Origin: Deltaproteobacteria bacterium | GTDB lineage: Bacteria > Bdellovibrionota > UBA2394 | Assembly (NCBI GenBank): GCA_017302715.1 | Contig: JAFLCD010000001.1 | Coordinates: forward strand, 124,001 to 188,000 | DNA: 64,000 bases | Direction: 5' to 3' | Shown here: piece after piece, positions 33,295 to 43,049 of the stretch | How the letters are laid out: every line of letters starts with the position of its first letter | Numbering within the stretch: the first letter of the stretch is position 1 | Notes under the pieces: model-generated | What the model was told of the DNA's origin: nothing | What the model saw: only the letters and a program-made list of their open reading frames with translations | Databases searched by the model: none | Translations under genes and position numbers: made by a program

Positions 33295-34188
33295 ATGTTT
33301 AGGGGGCGGGGGAATCAAAAAATTCTATCTTATATATTAAGCCTCGGCCTTGTTCTTTTAAGTCTGCCAGCCCCCATTTTTGCAGATTGCGCTCAAAACG
33401 TTAGAAAAATCACTAAAATCGAAACTCCAGCGCCTAAAAAGCTGCGTCTTTCGCATTTATTTGAAGTTGTTCCCAATCTGAAAAAATATTGGGAGGCCCC
33501 CAGTGCTTCGGCTGCAACGATCGGTGTTCTAAATATTGTAGCAAGTGAAGCCGTAGCGGTTGGAATGTTGCTGAGAGATTTTCCCGCAGCTCTTTCGATT
33601 CCACTCATCGGTTTAGATTATACGTTGAATGCTGTTTTAATTATCCCCGGAAAATTTTGGACGAATCACAATATTCGTTTAATGGAACTCGATAAGCGCT
33701 TACCTTTTCTTCGACAATTTTTGATCGGTTTATTTTGTTCTTCTGCTTTTAAAGTGGTGGCGAATTATCAACATCTCGGCGATCTCTCACTTACGCGCGC
33801 CGGCGCCGAAATTTTAGCAGCAACTATTTTAAATACTCTTTGGCGAACTCCCACAAATACATCTGTCGATAATTGGGTGAGACAAGCTGACAATCCACTT
33901 TCAGATGTAAAAGATCGCGACAATGTTCGCGCCGCCTATTTGATGCCATTTAATTTAATCGGCTCACCCATGTATATTTTTTCACTGATGCCCGATCAAA
34001 AAGTTATCGCGCACCTACCTTTACTTGATCTTAATCAATGGCATCTCGGCATGTTGGCTCTAGGAGCGGCTGGTGCAGCTTTTTGGAAATTTCCAAAACT
34101 TTATAATCCAACGGCGAAGCCAATAGCTCGAGGGGTTCATTTTGTAAAAAATATTTTTACGAAGAAAGAAGAAGCTCAGGGCCCATAG
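33295..34188 (+). CDS. Membrane protein of unknown function, first of a tandem pair
   Basis: Not recognised. From the ATG at 33295 the product is 297 aa; a TTG at 33238 would add 19 residues ahead of the signal. The signal peptide or first membrane segment is ILSYILSLGLVLLSLPAPIFA, followed by DC. About five more hydrophobic segments follow. Near the C-terminus WHLGMLALGAAGAAFWKFPKLYNPTAK matches the end of the next gene (GHFVMVAVGAVAGAAWAYPKIYHFPIQ), and WRTPTNTSVDNWVR matches WRVPVEFGIPKWVR there. The two thus belong to one family. It precedes the act operon but on the evidence of gene gaps is not clearly part of it. Confidence 0.6.
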   Translation: MFRGRGNQKILSYILSLGLVLLSLPAPIFADCAQNVRKITKIETPAPKKLRLSHLFEVVPNLKKYWEAPSASAATIGVLNIVASEAVAVGMLLRDFPAALSIPLIGLDYTLNAVLIIPGKFWTNHNIRLMELDKRLPFLRQFLIGLFCSSAFKVVANYQHLGDLSLTRAGAEILAATILNTLWRTPTNTSVDNWVRQADNPLSDVKDRDNVRAAYLMPFNLIGSPMYIFSLMPDQKVIAHLPLLDLNQWHLGMLALGAAGAAFWKFPKLYNPTAKPIARGVHFVKNIFTKKEEAQGP

Positions 34189-34209
34189 ATTTTTTTGGAG
34201 GGGGAAAAT

Positions 34210-35292
34210 TTGTTTCGTTCAGTTTTTTTATTTTTTGTTTTTTTTCTTTCGCTTTCATTTCACTTATTTGCAGCAGACTCTGTTCGGATTCGTGATCGAG
34301 GGATCCCCTGCGGAATTTATTTAAGTAAACTCGCAAGCCCTTCGATGGGAGAAAAAATTTCTGAGATCAACGAAAATGAATTTAAAAAATTTCTTTTAGA
34401 AAATCCTGAACTAAAAGATGTGAAATTTTTTGCTGTCGGCGTTCCACTTTTAAAATCTGAGAGAAGGGAAGCGCTCGCCATGATGCGAGAGAATTTAAAA
34501 GACGCCGACTTAGAAGAAATTTCGGTAGGCGCGATCACAAAACCGGCCAATTTACTTGAAAGTGCGCTGATGTTTTTTCCGCTTCGAGAAGATTTTCAGA
34601 TGCCAACGAGAGGCGAGATGACGCCCTCTCTTATTTCTTGGTCACTGGGAACGGCCGCTACGGGTTTAGTTTTGCTTTCAACTCAACCCTTGAAAGTTGC
34701 CTTGCCATCACTGGCAATCAATTCTCTTTTTAGTGCCTCCACTACTTTTCCGCGCCAAAGTTGGGGAAACTATTTTATTCGATCGCGAAACTTTCCCGAA
34801 AAATTTGCTAAGCAGATCATGATGGGCATGGTTTTCACTTACGGCGTCTACGCGGCCGGTCAGGGAAATTTCGAAGCTGCAGCCACGGCTCTGACATTGG
34901 GGGGATTCGTGAATTTTCTCTCTCACAAGTGGTCGAATATTCTTTTTCAATCGAGTTGGCGTGTGCCGGTTGAATTTGGAATTCCAAAGTGGGTTCGACT
35001 TGAAACGAAGGCTGGAAATGAACAGCAGGCCCGAACTTATGGTTCTTGGTATCGAGCGATTGCCACGAATGTTGCCACTCCGGCATGGGCCTATTCGACC
35101 TTAACCCATTCGAAATGGGGAACTATGCTCGGAATTGATTGGACGACCGGACACTTTGTAATGGTTGCCGTCGGTGCAGTTGCGGGAGCTGCGTGGGCTT
35201 ACCCAAAAATTTATCATTTTCCGATTCAGCTCATCGAAAAAATAAAAGAGCAGATGAAAACTTTACGCGCACGTGAGGTGCGTGAGAATTGA
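34210..35292 (+). CDS. Membrane protein of unknown function, second of a tandem pair
   Basis: Not recognised. GGAGGGGG lies six bases before a TTG at 34210, so that TTG is the likely start (MFRSVFLFFVFFLSL); an earlier TTG at 34195 lies inside the ribosome site. The 360 aa include a signal peptide ending near LFAA, a soluble region of about 130 residues (charged, with RRLALAMMRENLKDADL-like helix), then about six membrane segments. The C-terminal half is a paralogue of the preceding gene (see there). The stop is at 35292 and the actA start at 35352, with a promoter in the gap. Confidence 0.6.
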   Translation: MFRSVFLFFVFFLSLSFHLFAADSVRIRDRGIPCGIYLSKLASPSMGEKISEINENEFKKFLLENPELKDVKFFAVGVPLLKSERREALAMMRENLKDADLEEISVGAITKPANLLESALMFFPLREDFQMPTRGEMTPSLISWSLGTAATGLVLLSTQPLKVALPSLAINSLFSASTTFPRQSWGNYFIRSRNFPEKFAKQIMMGMVFTYGVYAAGQGNFEAAATALTLGGFVNFLSHKWSNILFQSSWRVPVEFGIPKWVRLETKAGNEQQARTYGSWYRAIATNVATPAWAYSTLTHSKWGTMLGIDWTTGHFVMVAVGAVAGAAWAYPKIYHFPIQLIEKIKEQMKTLRAREVREN

Positions 35293-35303
35293 AGCTTGAT
35301 CGA

Positions 35304-35334
35304 TTGACACGTTGAAAGTCGTACTCCTTAATAT
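35304..35334 (+). promoter_or_regulatory. Candidate promoter of the act-cox respiratory operon
   Basis: TTGACA at 35304-35309 is a perfect -35 box. TAATAT at 35329-35334 is one base from consensus, with a 19-base spacer (18 if shifted by one). A start near 35341 would leave only about 11 bases before the actA ATG, and no strong ribosome site is seen, so the first gene may be translated from a very short leader. Confidence 0.5.
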
Positions 35335-35351
35335 CTTAAGACGTTTTTCTA

Positions 35352-36020
35352 ATGAGTGATGATAAGTGTGAAAATTCAGTAAGTTCACGTAAAGCATGTA
35401 TTGTTTTAGCACTTGCCGTTCTTGGAACTCTCGCTATTGCTGCACTCGCTTTTAGTCCGCTTGGATTCGGGCCCGCATGGTATCAAAACTATGCTCCTAA
35501 ACAGCCGATTCCTTTTTCGCATAAAACTCATGCGGGCCAATTCAATATTCCCTGTCTCTACTGTCACGGCGCTGCGGAGTACGCAGCTTTCGCCGAAGTT
35601 CCAGGCGTAGAAACTTGTATGAACTGTCACAGCGTCGTGAAGACAGATTCGCCTTGGATCAAGCAAGTTAAAGAAGCTTACGATACGAATAATCCAATCA
35701 AGTGGGTGAAGGTGCATGTGCTTCCAGATTTCGTGCATTTTAATCACAAGCGACATATCGCTGCGGGCCTTGAGTGCGAGACTTGTCACGGTCCGGTGAA
35801 AACAATGGATACAGTTTATCAATATTCGGCTTTGACCATGGGTTGGTGCGTGAACTGTCACCGCGATAATAATTATGTAGGCCCAAGTCGAGCTGAGTGG
35901 ACGAAGGCAAGAGATGCATTGCGAGGCGAGAGCTTGAAAGACAAGCCTTTCTGGTTTCAGATGTTGTCGCATCCTGATCCACACAATGCAGATGTAAGCT
36001 GTTCAACTTGCCACTATTAA
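35352..36020 (+). CDS. actA: Alternative complex III pentahaem cytochrome c subunit ActA
   Basis: Pentahaem c-type cytochrome anchored to the membrane, electron-carrying subunit of alternative complex III, the quinol:cytochrome c (or direct oxidase) reductase. The 222 aa have one N-terminal membrane segment (residues about 15-37). Exactly five CxxCH sites follow at 68-72, 89-93, 142-146, 166-170 and 217-221. Two additional conserved His (FSHKTH, FNHKRH) are the likely distal ligands. It is the first gene of the operon that runs to coxD. The next small gene starts 18 bases later. Confidence 0.95.
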   Translation: MSDDKCENSVSSRKACIVLALAVLGTLAIAALAFSPLGFGPAWYQNYAPKQPIPFSHKTHAGQFNIPCLYCHGAAEYAAFAEVPGVETCMNCHSVVKTDSPWIKQVKEAYDTNNPIKWVKVHVLPDFVHFNHKRHIAAGLECETCHGPVKTMDTVYQYSALTMGWCVNCHRDNNYVGPSRAEWTKARDALRGESLKDKPFWFQMLSHPDPHNADVSCSTCHY

Positions 36021-36038
36021 ATAGATTGAGGATTTTTG

Positions 36039-36230
36039 ATGAACGAGATCGCAGAAATTAAGCCCGCAAAATCTTCTGAAAGTGCTAGCGGTCGCTCGCC
36101 CCGTTTTTGGGGACTTGTGGCGCTGTCCTTTATTGTGGGCGGATTTGCGATGGCAAAGAAAAAGCGACGAGGTCTTCCGACAAAATCCGTGGCGAGAGCT
36201 ACTAATCAAACAGGAAATCCTAAAGTATGA
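36039..36230 (+). CDS. Small one-segment membrane protein between actA and actB
   Basis: Not recognised as a family. From the ATG at 36039 the product is 63 aa; a TTG just before is also in frame. A single membrane segment, FWGLVALSFIVGGFAMA (residues about 24-40), is followed by KKKRR on the likely cytoplasmic side. The stop overlaps the actB start by four bases (ATGA), so it is translationally coupled. Some alternative complex III operons carry a small extra membrane subunit (ActG in Rhodothermus), but its position there is different, and homology cannot be judged at this length. It may be an assembly or structural subunit of the complex. Confidence 0.6.
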   Translation: MNEIAEIKPAKSSESASGRSPRFWGLVALSFIVGGFAMAKKKRRGLPTKSVARATNQTGNPKV

Positions 36231-39200
36231 GTACAGCTGAAAAAGATCTTGAAGCTCTGCGCATTCGTCAGGAGCAAATGCTTACTCAAGAAAAGCGTGG
36301 GCTCTGGATTACTACTGAAGAGATCGGCGAAGACTTTGAAGTTTCTAAAGCTCGCCGCGCTAAAGAATTTTTAGAGAGCTCAAAGACAGATGCAGACTTA
36401 GCGAAAATTTCAGCTGACGAAGATTCAAATTCTTTTAGCCGCAGACGTTTTTTGCAGTGGATGGGTGCGGCAACCGCATTGATGGGAACGGCGGCTTGCA
36501 CGCGCAGACCTGTCGACACTTTAGTTCCCTATGTTCACAAGCCTCAGGGTTTTGTTTATGGAGTTCCCGTTTGGTATGCCTCTTCTTCGGCGAATGGTTA
36601 TGGAGTTTTAGTTAAAACTCGAGAAGGTCGACCGATTAAGCTCGAAGGAAATCCCGATCATCCTGTGAATCAGGGTGGTTTAGATGCTGCAATTCAAGCC
36701 TCTATTTTAGATTTTTATAATCCAGAGCGACTTCGTGGTCCTGCTACTGCAGATGGCAAAGCCTTAGGATGGAAAGAAGTCGACGATTTCATGAAATCAG
36801 CTGTGAGGACGGCTGAAACAAAACCTGGAAGCCTTCGCGTTTTAACGGGTGCGATGACAAGCCCAACAGCGCTATCTGTTTTAAAAAAATTCATCGAAGT
36901 TTCTAAGGGCGAGCATCATGTTTTAGAAACCTTGGGATCAGATCCGATTGCTAAGGCTTACGAAATTTTGACCGGACATTCTGTTGTTCCTACTTTGCGA
37001 TTTGAAAAAGCAGATGTGGTTGTTTCTTTAGATGCAGATTTCTTGGCCACTTGGCTGCGACCTCTTGAGTTTGCAAAGGGATTTTCAAAACGACGAAAAG
37101 TTCATTTCGGCGAAAAAGATATTAACCAACTTTTCGTTTTTGAAAGCATGTACACCACAACGGGTGTCGCCGCTGACTATCGTGCAAGTATTTTACCTTC
37201 GCAGCAATTGGCCGTTGTATTAGCTATCGCAAATTATGTTTCTCAATCTATCGGTGGCGCGGATGCGGGCTTCAAAAATATTTTTGGAAGCTACAGTTTA
37301 GAAAAAACCGCTCAGAATACAGGAATCGATGTCGAAGTTTTAAAGACTGCGGCGGCTGCACTCGTCAAAGCTAAAGGAAAATCTTTAGTAGTCGCTGGCG
37401 GAAATGGCCCAGACGCTTTAGCCGTTCAGTTAGCAACCGCTTTGCTCAATCAAATGCTTCAGAATTTTGGAGCGAGCATTGATCTTGAAACTCCGATGGT
37501 GACTGGTTTTGAAAGCGGAAGTTCATTTGATAAATTGCTCGAAGATATCAACGCAGGAAAAGTTGAGACTTTAATTTTGCAAGGCGTAAATCCACTTTAT
37601 ACTTTTCCTTCTAAAGAGATCGAAGCTGCATTTGGCAAAGTTAAAAATATTATCACCATCACTTCAGAAATGTCTGAGACAGCTGCGAAATCAAAATATA
37701 TTTTGCCTGAGAGTCATTTCTTAGAAACTTGGGGTGATTCTGAAATTCGCGCAGGCGTTTTTAGTATTCAGCAACCTGCGATCGAGCCACTTTTTGATTC
37801 GCGAAATTTTTCTGAAAATCTTTTAGCGTGGATGGGTGCTGAAGGCGCAAACGATTATCGAACGGTCGTTCAAAATTATTGGAAACAAAATATTCATTCG
37901 GGGCTCGATTTTTCTGCCTGGTGGAACGATCAACTTCGAAAGGGGGCAACTTTAGGTAATTCAAAAGCTGCTCGTCGAGGAATTTCGATTAAGGCTGGAA
38001 GCGCTGCCGCTTATTTTGCAAAAGCTTCGGACGTAAAATCAAATTACCAACTTGTTTTGTATTCCTCTTCGAATTTGGGAGATGGATCTCAAGCCAATAA
38101 TGCTTGGTTGCAAGAAGTTCCCGATCCAATTTCTAAAGTGACTTGGGGAAATTTCGCAGCGATTTCACCTGCGCTTTCGAAAAAATTAGGCGTTCATCAA
38201 AATGATTTGATTGAATTGAAGGCCAATAATCAAAGTTTAAAATTACCTGTTTACGTGATGCCGGGACTGCGCGCTGATGCAGTGGCTGTCTCTATCGGAT
38301 ACGGTCGAAAAATCGGCGGATCAATCGGAACGGGTTGCGGAGAAAACGCGAGTGTTTTCATTTCGCGAGATCCTAAGAAAAATGATTTCATCCAGCTCTC
38401 TGGAATTCCTGTTGAAATTTCTAAAGCAGGCGGTCGCTATGAGTTAGCTTGCACTCAGAAATATTTTGATATTCAAGGGCGAGATCACGATATTTTACAG
38501 CAAACGACTCTTGCTGAATTTTTAAAAAATCCGATGGCAGCGAAGCAAAGTGAAGCAGTTCACGAATCGACTTCGCTCTATCGAAAAAATGAATTTGTTT
38601 ACCCTGGCCACAAATGGGGAATGGCAATCGATCTCAATACTTGCACTGGCTGTAATTCATGCGTTGTTTCTTGCTACAGTGAAAACAACGTCTCTGTCGT
38701 AGGCGCTGATCAAATTCGAATGGGTCGACATCAAGCCTGGATGAGAATGGATCTTTATCATAGCGGCACGGCTGAAGCTCCTGAATCTGCTTTCGAGCCG
38801 ATGCTTTGTCAGCAATGTGATTCTGCTCCGTGTGAAACCGTTTGTCCTGTGCTTGCAACCGTCCATAGTTCGGATGGCTTAAATGATATGGTTTACAATC
38901 GTTGCGTTGGAACTCGATACTGCGCCAACAATTGTCCTTACAAAGTTCGTCGTTTCAATTATTTCTTCTATTCCGAATCTCTCGCCGACAAAATTCAGAT
39001 GGTGGATCCGCTTCCGATGTTGATGAATCCAGATGTCACCATTCGATCTCGCGGCGTGATGGAAAAATGTACTTTCTGCGTTCAGAGAATTCGCAAAACA
39101 GTAGATGAGCATAAGAGCAATGCCGGCGGAAAATTGGTTAAAGTTCCAGACGGTGAAATCAAGACAGCATGTCAGCAGTCTTGTCCGTCGGATTCGATTG

Positions 39201-39340
39201 TGTTTGGAGATTTAAATGATCCAAACTCTGAAGTTTCAAAAATTTCTGCAAAGAAACAAGGTTTCAGAGTTCTCGAAGTTTTAAATACGAAGCCTTCGAT
39301 TACGTATTTGCCACGAATTCGAAATAAGGGGAATGCATGA
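36227..39340 (+). CDS. actB: Alternative complex III iron-sulfur subunit ActB
   Basis: Large periplasmic subunit formed by fusion of a molybdopterin-oxidoreductase-like domain that no longer binds cofactor and a ferredoxin-type domain with Fe-S clusters. It is 1037 aa. A Tat-like motif SRRRFLQ is at 71-77 followed by a hydrophobic stretch and Cys91 (TAAC), which may be a lipidation site as in studied ActB. The ferredoxin part starts with CTGCNSC (C806) and continues with [20 protein letters not shown] and CTFC...CQQSCP, giving ligands for three [4Fe-4S] and one [3Fe-4S] cluster as in the family. Translational coupling exists to the genes on both sides. Confidence 0.95.
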   Translation: MSTAEKDLEALRIRQEQMLTQEKRGLWITTEEIGEDFEVSKARRAKEFLESSKTDADLAKISADEDSNSFSRRRFLQWMGAATALMGTAACTRRPVDTLVPYVHKPQGFVYGVPVWYASSSANGYGVLVKTREGRPIKLEGNPDHPVNQGGLDAAIQASILDFYNPERLRGPATADGKALGWKEVDDFMKSAVRTAETKPGSLRVLTGAMTSPTALSVLKKFIEVSKGEHHVLETLGSDPIAKAYEILTGHSVVPTLRFEKADVVVSLDADFLATWLRPLEFAKGFSKRRKVHFGEKDINQLFVFESMYTTTGVAADYRASILPSQQLAVVLAIANYVSQSIGGADAGFKNIFGSYSLEKTAQNTGIDVEVLKTAAAALVKAKGKSLVVAGGNGPDALAVQLATALLNQMLQNFGASIDLETPMVTGFESGSSFDKLLEDINAGKVETLILQGVNPLYTFPSKEIEAAFGKVKNIITITSEMSETAAKSKYILPESHFLETWGDSEIRAGVFSIQQPAIEPLFDSRNFSENLLAWMGAEGANDYRTVVQNYWKQNIHSGLDFSAWWNDQLRKGATLGNSKAARRGISIKAGSAAAYFAKASDVKSNYQLVLYSSSNLGDGSQANNAWLQEVPDPISKVTWGNFAAISPALSKKLGVHQNDLIELKANNQSLKLPVYVMPGLRADAVAVSIGYGRKIGGSIGTGCGENASVFISRDPKKNDFIQLSGIPVEISKAGGRYELACTQKYFDIQGRDHDILQQTTLAEFLKNPMAAKQSEAVHESTSLYRKNEFVYPGHKWGMAIDLNTCTGCNSCVVSCYSENNVSVVGADQIRMGRHQAWMRMDLYHSGTAEAPESAFEPMLCQQCDSAPCETVCPVLATVHSSDGLNDMVYNRCVGTRYCANNCPYKVRRFNYFFYSESLADKIQMVDPLPMLMNPDVTIRSRGVMEKCTFCVQRIRKTVDEHKSNAGGKLVKVPDGEIKTACQQSCPSDSIVFGDLNDPNSEVSKISAKKQGFRVLEVLNTKPSITYLPRIRNKGNA

Positions 39341-40707
39341 GTCAGGCTGTATTAAGAGATGAGCCACTCGTAGAGGGCGGAAAAACTTACGCCGATATTT
39401 CGAATGATGTTTGTAGGCCTCTTGAATCTTTTCCAACCAAAATTTGGTGGGTAGCGTTTGCAATTTCTCTCAGCGTGATGACGATGGGTTTCTCGCTCAT
39501 CGGCTATATGCTTTATCAGGGCGTGGGTATGTCGGGAATTCGTAGTCCAGTTAGCTGGGGTATGATGATTATCACCTTCGTTTTCTGGATCGGTATTGGT
39601 CACGCCGGAACTTTGATTTCAGCGATTCTCTTTTTGTTCCGACAAAAATGGCGAACGGCGATCAATCGCTCTGCTGAAGCGATGACGATTTTTGCCGTTA
39701 TGTGCGCAGGAATTTTTCCGCTCATTCACACCGGTCGACCTTGGTATTCGGCTTACTGGTTGTTTCCTTATCCAAACGTGATGGGGCCACTCTGGGTAAA
39801 TTTTCGATCTCCACTTTTGTGGGATGTGTTTGCAGTTTCGACTTACTTAACGATTTCGCTCGTATTTTGGTACACAGGTTTGGTTCCCGATCTTGCGACC
39901 GTTCGCGATCGCGCGAAAAATTTCTGGCGAAAAAAATTCTACACCATTCTTTCATTGGGATGGAGAGGTTCAAGTCGTGGATGGCATCACTACGAAGTGG
40001 CGTATTGGATTCTTGCAGGACTTTCGACTCCACTCGTTCTTTCGGTTCACACGATCGTTTCTTTTGACTTCGCGGTCTCGATTATTCCTGGTTGGCATAC
40101 GACGATTTTTCCTCCGTACTTTGTTGCCGGAGCGATTTTCTCAGGATTTGCGATGGTTGTTACCTTGCTTGTCATTGCTCGAGAAGTATTTGGTCTTAAA
40201 CAATACATCACGCTGAATCACCTCGATGCGATGAACAAAATTATTCTCGCCACCGGTATGATGGTGGGGCTCGCTTACGCCACAGAATTTTTTATCGCCT
40301 GGTACAGCGGCGTTCCTTACGAGAGATTTATTTTTATTCAACGTGCGATGGGTCCGTATGCTTGGGCCTATTGGACGATGGTGTGTTGCAATGTTTTATC
40401 TCCGCAGTTTTTTTGGTTCAGAGCTTGCCGAAGAAATATTCCACTCATGTTTATTCTCTCTATTTTCGTAAATATCGGAATGTGGTTTGAGAGATTTGTG
40501 ATCGTTGTCACATCACTGGCGAACGATTTCTTGCCCTCTTCTTGGAATTATTTTCAATTATCTCCCTGGGATTATGGAGTTTTACTTGGAAGCTTTGGAA
40601 TGTTTTTCACTTTCTTCCTCTTGTTCTGTCGAGTTCTGCCGACGATATCGATTGCAGAAGTGAAGGCTGTTCTTCCTGCTAAAGAAGGGGAGCATCATCA
40701 TGGCTAA
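39337..40707 (+). CDS. actC: Alternative complex III NrfD-like membrane subunit ActC
   Basis: Integral membrane quinol-binding subunit of the NrfD/PsrC family, 456 aa with about ten membrane segments. The N-terminal soluble strip (about 50 residues) is followed by segment pairs such as [18 protein letters not shown] and [21 protein letters not shown], the GHAGT site being typical of the quinol pocket. It has a Pro-Trp-rich [17 protein letters not shown] near residue 140 and [25 protein letters not shown]. Starts by ATGA overlap with actB and overlaps actD by eight bases. ActC and ActF are paralogous and both lie in this operon. Confidence 0.95.
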   Translation: MSQAVLRDEPLVEGGKTYADISNDVCRPLESFPTKIWWVAFAISLSVMTMGFSLIGYMLYQGVGMSGIRSPVSWGMMIITFVFWIGIGHAGTLISAILFLFRQKWRTAINRSAEAMTIFAVMCAGIFPLIHTGRPWYSAYWLFPYPNVMGPLWVNFRSPLLWDVFAVSTYLTISLVFWYTGLVPDLATVRDRAKNFWRKKFYTILSLGWRGSSRGWHHYEVAYWILAGLSTPLVLSVHTIVSFDFAVSIIPGWHTTIFPPYFVAGAIFSGFAMVVTLLVIAREVFGLKQYITLNHLDAMNKIILATGMMVGLAYATEFFIAWYSGVPYERFIFIQRAMGPYAWAYWTMVCCNVLSPQFFWFRACRRNIPLMFILSIFVNIGMWFERFVIVVTSLANDFLPSSWNYFQLSPWDYGVLLGSFGMFFTFFLLFCRVLPTISIAEVKAVLPAKEGEHHHG

Positions 40708-41224
40708 GAAAATTTGCGTCGTAGGATATTATTTTGATACGCATGCAATTATTGAAGCTTCTCGAAAAACTCGCGATCGAGGATTTCAAAAGTTCGACGC
40801 TTTCGTTCCATTTCCTGTGCACGGAATTGATGAAGCTCTGGGCATCAAGAGAAGTTGTCTTCCTTATATTAGTTTTGTGGCTGGTTGTGCGGGATTGACG
40901 ACGGCGATTGTATTACAAGTTTGGACGCATATGTTTTCGTGGCCCATGAATATTGGCGCGAAACCTATTTTGGCCATTCCAGCTTACGTTCCGATTTTCT
41001 TTGAACTTACGGTTTTGTTTGCGGGAGTTACAACGGCTGTCGTAATGTTCACAAAATTTTTGGGATTACCTAATTTTAGTGAACCTATTTTTCACCCAGA
41101 TATCACGAACGATAGATTTGCTTTGGCCATCGAAGTTTCTTCAGAAGCTGAAGTTGAGCCCGTGAAAAGATTTTTGAAAGAAATCTACGCTGCAGAAGTG
41201 CATCATGTGGAGGGCCGACTGTGA
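40700..41224 (+). CDS. actD: Alternative complex III subunit ActD (DUF3341)
   Basis: Membrane subunit of the complex with two predicted hydrophobic segments ([21 protein letters not shown] near residue 55-75 and [18 protein letters not shown] near 95-115). The 174 aa match the DUF3341 size. The N-terminus [23 protein letters not shown] is the domain's typical opening and the C-terminus ends with [12 protein letters not shown]. Overlaps actC by eight bases and actE by four. No cofactor is expected. Confidence 0.93.
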   Translation: MAKKICVVGYYFDTHAIIEASRKTRDRGFQKFDAFVPFPVHGIDEALGIKRSCLPYISFVAGCAGLTTAIVLQVWTHMFSWPMNIGAKPILAIPAYVPIFFELTVLFAGVTTAVVMFTKFLGLPNFSEPIFHPDITNDRFALAIEVSSEAEVEPVKRFLKEIYAAEVHHVEGRL

Positions 41225-41850
41225 AAAAAGCATTAGGCACTCTGATTCTTGTCATTTTGATTTTTGTGGGCGCGTGGATGTTTTATAAGCACAGCGGATT
41301 CTTTTTGTATGAGCAAAGCCCTCTGCAATATATGCCCAATATGCATCACACTCGCGCTTTGATTCCTCAGCGTGGTTATGATTTTTACAAAAATGGTGCT
41401 GCCACTCGAGTTCCTCCTTCGGGAACCCTATCGAGAAATCAAAAAGTTTATCCTTATAAAAAAGAAGACGACGCAGGCAAAGTAGAAAGATTTGTTAATC
41501 CACTCCCTATCACTCTCGATGTCGTGATGCGTGGAAAGAAAATGTATATGCAGTACTGCGTGGTTTGCCACGGAGTTACAGGGCAAGGAAATGGCTATGT
41601 CGTTCCTCCTTTCTCTCAACCACCTTCTTTGAATTCAGATAAGATTCGCGGCTATGCTGATTCGCAAATTTTTCATGTGATCACAGTCGGACAGAATTTA
41701 ATGGGAGCTTACGGTCCGCAGATTCGTGAGAACGATCGCTGGGCTGCTATTCATTATCTTCGTGTCTTACAACGTTCTGAAAATCCAACGCCCGAAGATA
41801 TTGCAGCCTTCGATAAGATGTTGAATAAAACAGGAGAAGGAAGCAAATGA
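41221..41850 (+). CDS. actE: Alternative complex III monohaem cytochrome c subunit ActE
   Basis: Monohaem c-type cytochrome of the complex, thought to pass electrons to the oxidase. The 209 aa have one membrane segment (residues 6-22), with the haem site CVVCH at 113-117 and GAYGPQIREND with ligand-side residues near 170. GTG start overlaps the stop of actD by four bases, and the stop overlaps actF by four bases. In ActE of relatives a lipid anchor may be used; no lipobox Cys is visible here, so the N-terminal segment is the likely anchor. Confidence 0.93.
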   Translation: MKKALGTLILVILIFVGAWMFYKHSGFFLYEQSPLQYMPNMHHTRALIPQRGYDFYKNGAATRVPPSGTLSRNQKVYPYKKEDDAGKVERFVNPLPITLDVVMRGKKMYMQYCVVCHGVTGQGNGYVVPPFSQPPSLNSDKIRGYADSQIFHVITVGQNLMGAYGPQIRENDRWAAIHYLRVLQRSENPTPEDIAAFDKMLNKTGEGSK

Positions 41851-43046
41851 GCGCAACCGTTCAACCTTTTCGAATGAGTTTTCAGATGAAAACAATTTTG
41901 GGAATTTTCATCGCAGCTGGAGTGCTTTGTCTTCACCTCACTTTTCAAGAGAATGTTTCCAGAGCTTGGCTGAATGTTTTGATCGGCAGCACTTTGTTTT
42001 TAGGAATGGGACTCTGCGGACTTTTCTTTACCGCGATTCAACATCTCACTTCAGCAAAGTGGAGTGTGGTCCTTCGAAGAATTTTCGAAGCGATGTCTTT
42101 AACTTTGCCTATCGCTGCCATTCTTTTCTTTTTTGTTTTTCGAGGAATGCATCACCTCTATGAATGGACACATGAAGCCGCTGTCGCCCACGACCTTTTA
42201 TTGCAATGGAAAGCTCCGTTTTTAAATGAGCGCGCGTTTGGCATTCGTTTGATTATTTATTTTGCGATTTGGATCGTCGCTGCACTTTGTTTGGTTTTAA
42301 GTTCGCTCAAGCAAGATAAGACAGGTGATATTTCGATTACGAAACGTAACTTTAAAAAATCCGCTCTCATTTTAGTTTTATTTGGCCTCAGTGTTACGAT
42401 GGCGGGCTTCGATATATTGATGTCGATCGAGCCTCATTGGTTTTCGACCATGTTCGGTGTTTATTTTTTTGCAGGATTTTTTCAAGCCGGTTTAGCGATG
42501 ATTATGATTTTAGCTTGGATTCTTTACCGACGCGGAACTTTTCAAGGATTTGTCAGCATCGATCACTTTCATGACATCAACCGATTTGTTTTTGGATTTT
42601 CTATTTTCTGGGCTTATATCGCGTTTTGCCAATTCATGTTGATTTGGTATGCCAATCTTCCTGAAGAAACCTTCTTTTTCTATCACCGCATGAATCACGG
42701 TTGGGAATGGGTTAGCTTTGTGCTTTTAACCATTCGTTGGGGCATACCCTTTTTGGTCTTGATGCCTTTTGCAGCTAAACGTAATTTCAAAGTCACTGTT
42801 CCGATCGCAGCTTTGATCATTTTTGGACAGTGGCTGGATATTTTTTGGGTGACCAATCCTGCGATGCGACTGGTTCTGGGCGTTCATGAAATCGCTCCAA
42901 GCATTCAATGGAAAGAGATCGCGATTGGCTTAGGATTTGTATCATTGTTCCTGTTTATTGTTGGTTTTATTATGGAAAGGATTCAGATGGTTCCAGTGAA
43001 GGACCCACGTTTGGAGGCTTCTATCCATTACTATCATCACGGATAA
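41847..43046 (+). CDS. actF: Alternative complex III membrane subunit ActF
   Basis: Second NrfD-like membrane subunit, paralogue of ActC. The 399 aa contain about ten membrane segments. Charged residues at segment ends include the EWTHEAAV (near 108) and DILMSIEPHWFSTMFGVYFFAGFF (near 190) regions that define ActF. HFHDINRFVFGFSIFWAYIAFCQFMLIWYANLPEETFFF follows, and PAMRLVLGVHEIAPSI closes near residue 350. It starts by ATGA overlap with actE and stops three bases before the SCO gene. Probably forms a proton path rather than a quinol site, as inferred for the family. Confidence 0.93.
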   Translation: MSATVQPFRMSFQMKTILGIFIAAGVLCLHLTFQENVSRAWLNVLIGSTLFLGMGLCGLFFTAIQHLTSAKWSVVLRRIFEAMSLTLPIAAILFFFVFRGMHHLYEWTHEAAVAHDLLLQWKAPFLNERAFGIRLIIYFAIWIVAALCLVLSSLKQDKTGDISITKRNFKKSALILVLFGLSVTMAGFDILMSIEPHWFSTMFGVYFFAGFFQAGLAMIMILAWILYRRGTFQGFVSIDHFHDINRFVFGFSIFWAYIAFCQFMLIWYANLPEETFFFYHRMNHGWEWVSFVLLTIRWGIPFLVLMPFAAKRNFKVTVPIAALIIFGQWLDIFWVTNPAMRLVLGVHEIAPSIQWKEIAIGLGFVSLFLFIVGFIMERIQMVPVKDPRLEASIHYYHHG

Positions 43047-43049
43047 CTC

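Noticed and set aside
38000-39340. Active molybdenum site in ActB
   Set aside because: The family domain resembles molybdopterin oxidoreductases, but in alternative complex III this part is known to lack the cofactor, and no ligand motif is evident.
36227-39340. Minus-strand and other-frame ORFs inside actB and actC
   Set aside because: They follow the codon structure of the real genes in the shadow frame and carry no start context.
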